From the NCBI GenBank assembly GCA_027704905.1, contig CM051005.1:23100203-23164202 (forward strand): 64,000 nt of DNA, given 5' to 3'. Of this stretch, positions 1 through 64,000 are shown in pieces (position 1 is the stretch's first letter; every line of letters begins with the position of its first letter). Source of the stretch: Muraenolepis orangiensis (taxonomy: Eukaryota; Chordata; Actinopteri; Gadiformes; Muraenolepididae). Below the pieces are notes generated by a model, which ran no database searches, was not told the origin of the DNA, and saw only the letters and a program-made list of their open reading frames with translations. The position numbers were made by a program, and so were the translations under genes.

Positions 1-39
1 GTATTTAAATACAGGTGTGTATCCCAGTGTATAGCTGAC

Positions 40-26616
<26,577 letters not shown>

Positions 26617-28439
26617 GTCTCGTAAAGCATTCAACAAGTAAAAATTGTAAAGAGCGTTATAAAGCGTGATCAGCCGGCGTAGCCACTTGTGCACGCAGCT
26701 GGGTGTTTTTCAGCTTATTGGTCTGATCAGATAACGTGTGCCTAAAGTCCACACTATACTCAGTAAACTGCTACAGCACTTCCGTTGCTCATCTTTACAG
26801 TTCTTGTTTTTAAATCAAATTTGCTGATTTGACGTTTGAAGCATATGAGCATTATTGGAACAAACTCACTTGAAGGAATAGTGCCATCTCCTGTATACCA
26901 TTAACAATATTCAACATTGTTGGATACAACCTTTGATGAGCCACACAAGAATACATACCACGACGTACCATACCAACCCTGCCTAGTATGAAATAATATA
27001 TTGGTGTTTTGTTTGAATAGAATAACTATGGGATCTAAAAACAATTATATGTATACACATTCTCCACATACACAAAGTAAACCTAGCCTACAACACACAC
27101 ACACACACACGCTCGTATGATGATGTAAGCCACTATGCCGCTTATCTTCTCTAGGATAAGCGGCAATACAGTTCCCGCTGGATAGGAAGATTAGCCAATC
27201 AGTGCCACGGGGAGACCAACGCTCCGACTGCCGAATGTCTTTGGAATCATTTGCGCATTTTCAGTCACTCTGACAAGTAGTCCAAGTAGCTCTCCGACAA
27301 TAGACACCGGGTCTATATATAAATGGGAGAATTACCGTTACGACATCTCGGGAAACTTTCACTTAATGGGTTCTCTTTCACTTTTGTTTGGGCTACTGAA
27401 TAACAATCTTGAATTTGATATGACCCCCTTTGATTAACAAATGTATTTTACGGAGACAACATGTCTTCTACATATCTTAGTTTGTTGTAACTTTGGTCCA
27501 ACCCGGGAAAAACCTGAATATTGGCACGAAAAATCGACTGAAGATGAGTGTAACGAGTTGACAATTCTGTCGGATATCCGGCTCATGAAACGCTGCATGC
27601 CCAAAAGAAGAAGGAGCCCGCACTGTGTGGACCATGCAATGTTGCACAGGGATTACTGGGAAGAGAACCCACTGCCCACGGGCTCCATAAGACTTTGGAG
27701 ATCGACAACTTGCTTTACTAGCTCTGCATTCAGAGTTGGTAGAATACTTTTTGGACTCTTGAAACTGTGTCTTCCTTTTTCTTTCTCTCACATTCCTTCC
27801 TGATTCAGTTTGTCCTCTTCCCTTTTCTGCCCTCTCCTCTTTCTCTATCTCTAATCCTTCTGCCCCACATGTCCTATATACTTGACTTGCATGCGATTGT
27901 GTCTTCGGCTGAAACCGAATACTTCCCTCCGAGAATGGGTGGCTGGCATCAGCCCCAGACCGCAGGGTGGTATCTGCTAACATGGCATGTGTGATAGGAG
28001 ACCTATACCCTTCAGAAGCGACACCCACCACATCCTCAAACGGCGTGCGGCGCTGTCACGAGAGATGAAACTCAGAATGCAGGAGTGAATGGGGAGTAAG
28101 CATTCCATAAAGCATCTCTGTCTAACCCTAACCCTAACCCTCGCAGCAGAGAAGGTGCTATACACGATGTTAAGCTGTGTGTTTACCTTTAAACACACAG
28201 CTTCCATTCACTGGTCTGTAGGTCCCCGACAAAATTGAAACCCATTGAGCCGATTCTCTTGCGTGACTCTTGGTGACACTTGGCACACTGACATAGCGCA
28301 CAACATGCACGTTGTGCGTTACATTAGCCTACAGAGCGCAGGCCGCCGAGGGAAGGTGGCCGAGCAAATCAATGTTTCTTTGAGACCTTTGTGTTCTGTT
28401 TTTTCAGTCACGTGATCCAAGAATAACGAGCAGGATAAC

Positions 28440-28613
28440 ATGGCTACTCCTCAGTCCTCTCCTCGCACAAGGACAGAGGAAAAGCATCGACGTGTCGCTA
28501 CTTATTGCTACTGCTACAAGGATAGTCGCACAAATCCGACTTTAGATGAACAATTTAAAGTCTTTAGACAAATCATCTACAGTCTGACGGCAGACAAGCT
28601 CAAACCTCGGTGA
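28440..28613 (+). CDS. Possible small ORF of 57 codons, function unknown
   Basis: An ATG in good Kozak context (aacATGG) opens a 57-codon frame with a Cys/Tyr patch (YCYCYKD) and a hydrophilic, basic composition, ending in TGA at 28611. It matches no family I know. It lies about 2 kb upstream of the MRC1 start and 1.8 kb from MALRD1. It may be chance, part of a repeat, or a lineage-specific micropeptide. Confidence 0.15.
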   Translation: MATPQSSPRTRTEEKHRRVATYCYCYKDSRTNPTLDEQFKVFRQIIYSLTADKLKPR

Positions 28614-30017
28614 ATGGGGCATTTCGCTTTCTTTCGCTTCCTATTTATTTCGACCAATCAAATGAAATACAGCTATTCAATCCCCTTCTGGAAGCTTGTC
28701 TTGGTGGAAATTGTTTATTAATGATTTTGGTTTCAGGCTTAGACTAGGCACAGTTACCACCCTGTAGTTGTTCTATAACACAGGACTGCTGGATCCGAGA
28801 TTACAACTAGGGCAACAACCTGCTACTACTATTACTCCTTATAATATGAATATCAACAACAACATCTCAATAAAATCAATAGAAGAAGAAGAAGAAGAAG
28901 AAGAAGAAGAAGAAGAAGAATAAACACCCTTGGAAAGACATTGGACATTGGCAGCACACATGGGTTATCCCCAATAGTATGGAGAAGCTGAAAAGGAAGT
29001 GAAAGTGGACAATGCTAGGGGTACGAAGGAAGAGTTGTGATTGACAAACCGTCAAACTGGCCACAGGAGCTCAATGTGTCCGCCCCTTAGGACAGGACTT
29101 GTGTGTTGCTACATCCCATGCTGAACACGATGTTCTCGACCCATTAAACCCACAATGAATATATTTTACTCTTTATGTGTGTTGCGATTGTGACTGTTAA
29201 ACCAATCAATGACCCAAAGAGTGATGCAGTGCAAAGGTTAAGTTGTGTCTATTGACCAATCAGATGGCTTTGAAGAGGCCAGTGAAGGTCTCACACGTAG
29301 ACGTCTTGAAGTGTCACCGTTGATGTCGATGTTTTTTTCCCTTAAAGGAATGTGTCGTCATCATCATCATCAGGGACCATGGGGGAGCACAAACACACAT
29401 CGTAGCATCGTGTCCGTCTGAGATCTTATGGGATAGATGTTCCTGCCAGGTCCACAAGAGACCTTTTGCAGCTATCTGTCGGAACGGGAGGCTTGTGGGG
29501 GGGGGTATGTGTAAGGTATGTGACAGATTTGTGGAGAAGTTCCTGGTTTTTTGCTTACAGGGCCACAAGAAAAACGACAAGGTCAGCAAAATATTGCATT
29601 GTTACTGATATTGCACAAGCCTTTGCGCAGTGAACTGGCCATTGACAAAGGCAGCGATGGGCCCTGTTTGCACAAGAGAGATATATACATTCTGCAACCG
29701 CGTTTGAAACGTATCCGTTTAACACGCAAGAGGCAACACGTCCATAGACAAAATATCCAATGTCGACCTCCAACCGACTTCAACGAGTTAAATCAGCATA
29801 GAATACACTGCATACGCTGCATGCTTTGAATTATTTTGCGCGTTCCCGGTCACTCACACACACATGTGAGAGGAGGCCAGAGAGTGCAACAAAAATATAT
29901 ATTCAGAATTGTATATATTTTTTTTACTTTAGGGATTATAAACGCCATTTTTGTAAAAGTCTAAATAATTATACCTGAAAATGTCTGGATGTTTTGGATA
30001 CCTACAACATACTGTTT

Positions 30018-30405
<388 letters not shown>

Positions 30406-30638
30406 AAATGTGTCTTTGAAACATGACACATCATGTTTCTTGGGAGCAGCGGGTGGTGGTGGGGGGGGGGGGTTTGGGGGGGGGGGCAGGACAGGATGTC
30501 ACAATACTCTTAAGCTTGTGTCCCTCTCCAGAGGATGCACACAACTTACAAGTCTTCTGCTGGCAATGCAGGGATAGTCTGTGTGTGTGTGTGTGTGTGT
30601 GTGCGTGTGTGACAGGCAATCAGTGGAATATATTAGCC

Positions 30639-46854
<16,216 letters not shown>

Positions 46855-47168
46855 TGACCGTCAACAGTTGAGGACGGGTGTGGACGGTGGGCCACTAGGG
46901 GGTGCTGTGGTCCACCTTTGTACAGTCAAGACGTAGTCAAGGAAAGGCGATTAGAGTAGAGTATAGGAAGAGCTTCAGTGGATTTTCCATTATGTCTATA
47001 AATATATGTAAGTATATATTTTCAGAAGCCGTATTTGAATGTATAGAATTTCCATTCATTATATCTTTAAGGATACAGTTTTCATTGTGTATGTTGTGCT
47101 TGGATTTGGTCTCTAGAGTAATAGGCCGACCTGTTTATAATTGTTGTTCAACCCGCGTTTGAATTGGA

Positions 47169-47190
47169 AATAAATATGATTTTAAATAAA
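47169..47190 (+). promoter_or_regulatory. mrc1: MRC1 polyadenylation signals
   Basis: Two AATAAA hexamers at 47169-47174 and 47185-47190 are followed by a T/G-rich stretch (gattattttgttgtagc), about 315 nt after the stop codon. They would give a short 3' UTR. Confidence 0.75.
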
Positions 47191-47699
47191 TATGATTCTG
47201 ATTATTTTGTTGTAGCATACAATGCAATTAATTTAAATATTTTAAAACTTAAGTTATCCATTATTGCTATCTGATTAATCAGACGATAAGGATCTATAGG
47301 GAAGTATCTTCATTACGACCCAAGGATATGACATGTATGCCATGCATTTCAATGTACAGTGAATTATGAGTGAGGTAATAAATCAAATGCATGTTACAGA
47401 ATTGTGCTGAGCATTAATATCTATCACACTGCAAAAGCTTTAATGCTCCACCGTAACATTTTCACAGATAAGAAGCATAGTTATTTTGTCGCTTTTTTTC
47501 CACTGACGAAATCGAATAATCCCTTAGTTTTATTGAGCCATGTAGGGATGGGATTTATTCTGTAGATACTTTGGTTGATTGCTTGACAAAAAACTATGAC
47601 TACCGTACAAAAAGTACATGATAAACCGTGTGGTGTTTCTTGAACACGCTTCAATATCCAATGAAGTGCTTTGCTTTATTTGCCAGTTGGTTCACAACG

Positions 47700-47821
47700 G
47701 TTCACTGTGGATCAATCAGTTCACTGTGGATCAATCAGTTCACTGTGGATCAATCAGTTCACTGTGGATCAATCAGTTCACTGTGGATCAATCAGTTCAC
47801 TGTGGATCAATCAGTTCACTT
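47700..47821. repeat. 19-bp tandem repeat, about 6 copies
   Basis: The unit is gttcactgtggatcaatca, nearly identical between copies. Confidence 0.97.
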
Positions 47822-48427
47822 CGGGTTGACAAATAATGAAACAGGACAGAGTTCATCATTTTTTTATCATCAAGTAAAAAGTAAAATTTCAAATTATTCA
47901 AAAATAGCAAATGCATAGAGAGAGAGAGCGAGAGCGAGAGCGAGAGAGAGAGAATTTAGCTTGGTAGACCTGCGGTCCTAATAGACCCCTTTCACAGAGG
48001 CGGCCTTGTAGAACAAACACAGGTGTTGCTCATCACACTTATTATGCATCTGCTCCCTTTTATGTACCAGCACACGAGTTAACAAACCAAAAAACGTTGT
48101 CTTTCAGCGCAATGCATGACTGTATTGTATATAAATGCTTGGGTTTGTACACTACAAACTCTGTTGTACACTTGGTTGTACACTACGTTTCACAATGCAT
48201 TGTGGGATAGGATGAGCACCCTACATAGGGGTGTAACAATTCTCACTATACATACGAACAGCAGTACAAAATGGCAAACTCACTATGTAGTGCACTATAT
48301 AGTGAGTAGGGAGTGATTTCGGACACAGACGTAGATTTGTCTTCCCTCGTTCAGTCGTCTACCCGTGTCCTGGAACATAATAGGAGCAGCCCTATAATTA
48401 GCTTTAGGAGCGACACATGTGTTTGTA

Positions 48428-48712
48428 ATGGACTGCATTTATATAGCGCTTTTGTAAGCAGTGTTACCACTCAAAGCGCTTTACAAGTCAAGCCTCACAC
48501 GCACCCATTCACACACCGACGGCGGAGTCAGCCATGCAAGGACGACAGCCAGCACGTCGGGCGCAGATAGGGTTAGGGGTTAGGGGTTAGGGGTTAGTCC
48601 TGCTCAGGGGACACCTCCACACTTGGCTAGGAGGAGGAGCCAGGGGATCGAACCAGCAACCTCTCCGGTTGTCAGACAAGCCGCTCTGCCTCCCGAGCTA
48701 CTGCCGCCCTGT
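48428..48712 (+). mobile_element. tRNA-derived SINE, family B
   Basis: Same block order as 37440-37676: atttatatagcgctttt, actcaaagcgctttacaagt, gacggcggagtcagccatgc, a ggggttag repeat (48566-48595), then gggatcgaaccagcaacctc and ctcccgagctactgcc. Confidence 0.8.
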
Positions 48713-48870
48713 TTGACCATCGACGACCCGCTCTACCTCCCGAGCTACTGCCGCCCTGTTTGACCATCGACGACCCGCTCTACCTCCCGACCTACTGCCG
48801 CCCTGTTTGACCATCGACGACCCGCTCTGCCTCCCGAGCTACTGCCGCCCTGTTTGACCATCGACGACGC
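48674..48870. repeat. 47-bp tandem satellite derived from the SINE end
   Basis: About 4.5 copies of a unit with ctctacctcccgagctactg, ccgccctgtttgaccatcga and cgacccg. The first copy is the 3' end of the adjoining family-B SINE. Confidence 0.93.
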
Positions 48871-48973
48871 CTCTGTGCAAAGGGTGGATTAGGTAAAGCT
48901 CTAACCAGGGCAGGTCTCTCTTACAGCCTCCCCATCCCCCACAACTAAACGGTCAAGGCAAATATGATATGTG

Positions 48974-49017
<44 letters not shown>

Positions 49018-49944
49018 AATGCATAGTAGTTGATTTCAAGCTATATATTACGTCACAAGAAGATGCATAGAGTGCTCAGTGCACAGCACAGAGTGTCACC
49101 GACCAAAACGAACAAGAGAGTCATGCTTCCAGACGGTGCAAGAGAATAAATACGACTGAACAACACCATTAGAAACATATAGGGAGTCGAGGATCACCAT
49201 CAGGTGTAGAAAAATAGTTTGAGGGACTTTCTTGAAATAAACAAACTGCGTGCGTGTGTCATCCTTTGCCATAAACGTGGTCAGAAGAGAAATGTGAAAC
49301 TGAACTGAGGTGTTTTTGGTGCTTTTTGACTTGTTGCTAGCTGTCGAAGCTCAACCCATCCAATTGCATTTCCGTCTGAAAATAAAAATCCTGAAATGAT
49401 TCATGATTGATAAATAGGCGGCTGTACTGCCAGACAGCAATAGAAAACAAGGAAGATGAAAAAAAAATACTAGTTTACGTTTCACAGTATCCTTAACTAT
49501 GATTAGGAAGGGGCTTAATGGAGGTGGGACTTCGGTTCAACATCGGTTTGGAGTGTTTCTGGTAACTCTTGGTCTTTGTTGACCATCAACTGACTCAACA
49601 TTATTAGTGTTTACATGTGGTTTATAGTGGTGACACGACTACTGGAATATCACGACTCCTTTTAGACACGAGGACAAGCAGGTTTTTAAAGCGGATACAT
49701 CGTTCCGAGGCGTGGCCGATGCCATGCGGTCGGACGGCGAGACGATTTGTGCACCAGGGTCACAGGGGGAAAGATGGGGAAAGGGACGACGGTCGACAAA
49801 GGACCACTAAAAAAAAACAACCGCCGCTTTCTGACCTCTTCGTAGTGCATTGACAACCAAAGCAGCCTTACAACCATGCACAGAACCAAATTAAAAAAAC
49901 AACAACAATCAACAACAACAACAACAATCACGGCGAATCAGTGG

Positions 49945-60630
<10,686 letters not shown>

Positions 60631-62448
60631 CTGTGGACGGACAGACGGCAGGGGACACACGATGAGCCGCTACAACGTGATTATCCCTGAATATCAACAC
60701 ATCAAGTATTGACACACTCCAAGTATACACAAGTTATATAAGATCAGCATGTGCAACGTTTTCCAGAATGCACACTTTTAAGTTTTCACTCACAGACTAC
60801 TTGAAATACACTAGTGACTAGTCATCTCTTGATATAAGAAACATATAAATGTACACTCATTTTTAATACAATTTATCTTTTTTCACTCTTCAGCACAAGA
60901 CTATAATAATAATTGAATTTAACACAATAAGTCAGGTTGTTATGGTGGGGGCAATTGTAACAGTGAAACAAGTCATAATTTGGGATACAGTGGGTTACAC
61001 TGTATCCCAAATTAAGGCACACCTCAAAGTAATCACATTAGGCCTACTGCTGTAGTATATATAATAATATTATTTATTTGCTTTATTATTACAATCATTT
61101 GTTTGTATATAATTCCAATTCTTTAAGATATCAGGCATGTCATGCATTCATGTCTATTTCTGTCTTTTTTATATATAGATACTTTTTTAAATGTCATTTA
61201 AATTTAGTTAAATATGTTCATTTTGAACTAACATAGTTAAACTTCTAACTTAACATAGATAAGCCAGGTGCTGACACTGGGCGAACAGACAGTTGTCCCC
61301 GATCTGGCAGCCATTATAAAATCCTATCTGCTAGCTTAAAAAATCGACATTAGCATCGGATGCTCATGTTTTTTTAACCAATAACCTAGATATGAAATGT
61401 ATGTATGTTTAAATTTGCTGTCATCTTAACGTTAGACAACAGAAAGAAAGACAATGTACATCCAAAAAGTAACTTTCATACCTCAAAATTTGTTTTTTAT
61501 ACTCAACTTCTGCTGAGAGAGAATCCAACTGAGCATGTGCAGAATAAGAGCCATCACTCTAGGGTGTTTCTGATTGGAGGAATTGAGTCAATTCCCCCCC
61601 GTCTCCCTACTTAATTTTTTTTCTATTTAAACATTTATTTCACAGGGATAGTTGACGATGCATACTGTATATTGCACCAGAAATAGCTAATCATTTTGAG
61701 TTTTAGATACCACGCATCGCAAACATTTAAATAAAAAACACCCAATTAATTAATTCACCCAAGGCATTTACAGAGCACAGACCCTATACTCCCATCTCTG
61801 CAGCTATGTAAGTTCTTAATTAAACTAACAAACTAAAAATCCTGACGAAGCACGATAGTATTTTTGTTCAGTTTGAAACACTGAAATAACAACAAACAAA
61901 CAAAAGATCTCTGCAGTTTTATGACGATCAAATAAAGCGATAACTGATCGTTTGTTACCGGATGATTGATCGTCATGAAGCGACACCACCATGACACCCA
62001 GAAGAAGAAAAAAAAACAACAACAGCCGACGCCGGCCGATGATAAATGACAACCGAGAGAGAGAGAGACAGATGGATATCGTTAAATCAATTTCCCATGC
62101 GTGACATTTTCGATTCGATCGCCTTTGTTTTGAGCACGGCGCTAATTTAGAAAGTCACCCGGGTGTTAAAGGGACACGGCTGACGGGTCCGTACACTGGC
62201 CCTTGTTAGTTAAACCCCGCTGTTCTCTTTGCTTACAGACACGTTGAAAAACAGCAGATGCATCACCGCCAGAGTCCTAGGGGGCTTATCCCTAGTACTA
62301 CAGTCCCTGTAGTGTCGGTGTTATAATCCTATCGGGGTCAACCGTGGACCAAGCTGACGGTAATGACTCCGCGGTGTGGGGAGGCCGGTTTGCCACAGGG
62401 TGCAACATTGCTTCTGCGGGTGGGCAGGGTCAGTGGCCCGGACACTGT

Positions 62449-62532
<84 letters not shown>

Positions 62533-62647
62533 GCGTGTGTGTATGTGTGCGTGCGTGCCTTGTGTGCGTGTGTCTGTCTGCCTGCGTGTGTCTCTCTGCC
62601 TGTGTGTGTCTGTGTGTCTGTCTGCCTGTGTGTGTGTGTGTGTGTGT

Positions 62648-62679
<32 letters not shown>

Positions 62680-64000
62680 TGCCTGTGTGTGTGTGTGTGT
62701 GTGTGTGTTTGTATGTGTGGTGTGTGTGTCTGTGTGTGTCTGTGTGCCCACTTAATTATGTAGTAAAAATTCTACTCGGATGGATAAGAATCAATTGCAG
62801 CGGTCCGGATACTAAGTTCAAGTCTTTATTGAACAACGCATCAAACACATCAACTGTAGCATGATGGAGTCTACTGTGCCAATTTGCAGACTGTCGATGC
62901 CTGTCCTTATTACCCAGTATATACGTTTTCACACATTTCACACTTCATTCTTATTGGTCAAACTATCCCCACGGCACTACTCCCTACGGCTATGGCTCCT
63001 GGTACGTCCATAGGACACCGTTGAAAACACCCTAAAGGCACCCTTGTAAGGGCTAAAGGCACACCAACAGATAACACATCTGGAACAGTTTAACACATCC
63101 CTATGTCCTAGTGGGCCTTGGGATTAGACCAGTAGATTATGCTGTAGCCATCTACTGCAATGTATAGAGGATCAAAAGACAGTGTTTTAGATTATAATAA
63201 GGGTATAAAAAATACACTACAATTACAACGCACCACTGGGCGGTTTAATTCAATGTTCACTGAGATACGCATAGTAGCGGAGACATAGAGAGAATGGATG
63301 GAGTATGTGTGTATGTGTGCTGTTTATACTTTTCTACGCATCACAAAAAAACAATACTAAAAAGCATTTATTTGTGCACCATTCATTTTAATTTGCCACC
63401 TTTTAGTTGCATTGCTTTATTTGCTTGTCTTCCTGTTTGTGACGCAGTTAGTGACATCATCGGACTAAGCAAACATATTTAGTCAATAAATCAATTATGA
63501 CAATGATCCATCTCTTTCAGACAGAAATTGAATTCCTCTTTTTTAAATAAAATCCTACCAAATCCCAATCTGTGATGTAGAGACAAGAGTCAGATGAAGT
63601 TGTGGTGTTATGTGTGCTGCCTTCTAGTGCTGCTTTTGTCTGGGTTTCCCAATTAACATAAGCCAGTATCTATGAACAGCTCCAGGGCCCGACAGTCTGT
63701 CTTTAATTATTGGATCCAAAACTCTGGGAAGAACGCACATCTTTTGTTACCACAACCTTCGGGTGCCCTGCTGTTGTGGCAGGTGCATCGAGGACATTGG
63801 GGATTGAATAAAAGTGATGTGCCTTTATCTTTTAAGTATATTGAAGAGTAGGTGGGATGTATTATTTATAATTATATACCATTCCAAATCACGACGTGAA
63901 TTAAAATAGGTTGAAATGTGACAACAAAAACCGCATTACTTTAGTTCTAACAAAGGTAAATGACATACATAACGCATAAAGTTAAAACTAACACTGAGCA
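60631..64000. other. CACNB2 5' intron sequence to the right edge
   Basis: No exon recognised. The short N-terminal exons and the GSADSYTSRPSDSD-type exon of beta subunits are not here. The stretch is AT-rich, with a (GT)n array of about 300 bp at 62448-62745 containing ctgtctgcctg interruptions. An open question is whether a downstream alternative promoter lies here. Confidence 0.6.

Larger units (their letters stand above)
46855..49944. other. Intergenic region between MRC1 and CACNB2 (tail to tail)
   Basis: It holds the 3' UTRs of both genes. It contains a 19-bp tandem repeat (47700-47821), a (GA)n run (47916-47952), a family-B SINE (48428-48712) with a 47-bp satellite (48674-48870) and an (AT)n run (48981-49014). 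I found no further gene and could not fix the CACNB2 poly(A) site. Confidence 0.7.

Noticed and set aside
27314..27323. TATATATAAA as the MRC1 TATA box
   Set aside because: It is 3.3 kb upstream of the first coding exon with no evidence for a 5' UTR intron, so I did not assign it.
28123..28141. Interstitial telomere-like (ccctaa)3
   Set aside because: Only three units, too short to suggest a fusion site. The ggggttag repeats at 48566 are 7-mers inside a SINE.

Overview
The window is vertebrate nuclear DNA, almost certainly from a teleost fish. Genes are split into many short exons with GT/AG introns. Introns are packed with long CA/GT tracts, tRNA-derived SINEs, MITE-like elements and non-LTR retrotransposon 3' ends of fish type. 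The very high dinucleotide-repeat density recalls gadiform fishes, but that is a guess. I found no prokaryotic genes, CRISPR array, rRNA or intact tRNA.

Three protein-coding genes were rebuilt exon by exon, requiring every junction to keep the reading frame. (1) 40-26616, minus strand: MALRD1 (MAM and LDL-receptor class A domain containing 1, Diet1). Forty coding exons give about 1,805 codons: signal peptide, LDLa, MAM1-MAM8, LDLa, MAM9, LDLa, MAM10 and the start of MAM11. The 3' end lies beyond the left edge. (2) 30639-46854, plus strand: MRC1 (macrophage mannose receptor, CD206), complete in 31 coding exons and 1,418 codons: signal peptide, ricin-type cysteine-rich domain, fibronectin type II domain, eight C-type lectin-like domains (CTLDs), one membrane helix and a short endocytic tail. 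(3) 49945-60630, minus strand: the 3' eleven coding exons of a voltage-gated calcium channel beta subunit, most likely CACNB2. They cover the SH3 domain, the HOOK, the guanylate-kinase-like domain and an unusual His/Gln/Glu-rich C-terminal exon. The N-terminal exons lie beyond the right edge.

MALRD1 and MRC1 are head to head across about 4 kb (26617-30638). MRC1 and CACNB2 are tail to tail across about 3.1 kb (46855-49944). All three belong to the human 10p12 neighbourhood, but here they are direct neighbours in altered order and orientation. Their products act in different places: an intestinal multi-MAM protein linked to bile-acid/FGF15-19 signalling, an endocytic lectin of macrophages and endothelium, and a cytoplasmic channel subunit. 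I therefore infer shared ancestry of the segment, not a shared pathway.

The rest is repeats: (CA/GT)n tracts up to about 220 bp, a 180-bp (CT)n tract, an 820-bp 10-bp-unit minisatellite, tandem repeats of 19, 22, 34 and 47 bp, a long inverted-repeat (foldback) element, a MITE family with GGGCCC-containing ends, two tRNA-derived SINE families and three retrotransposon RT remnants. The most interesting points are a likely 9-nt microexon and the low-complexity tail in CACNB2, altered sugar-binding and disulfide residues in MRC1 CTLD5 and CTLD8, and the placement and orientation of UG and UC repeats beside splice sites.
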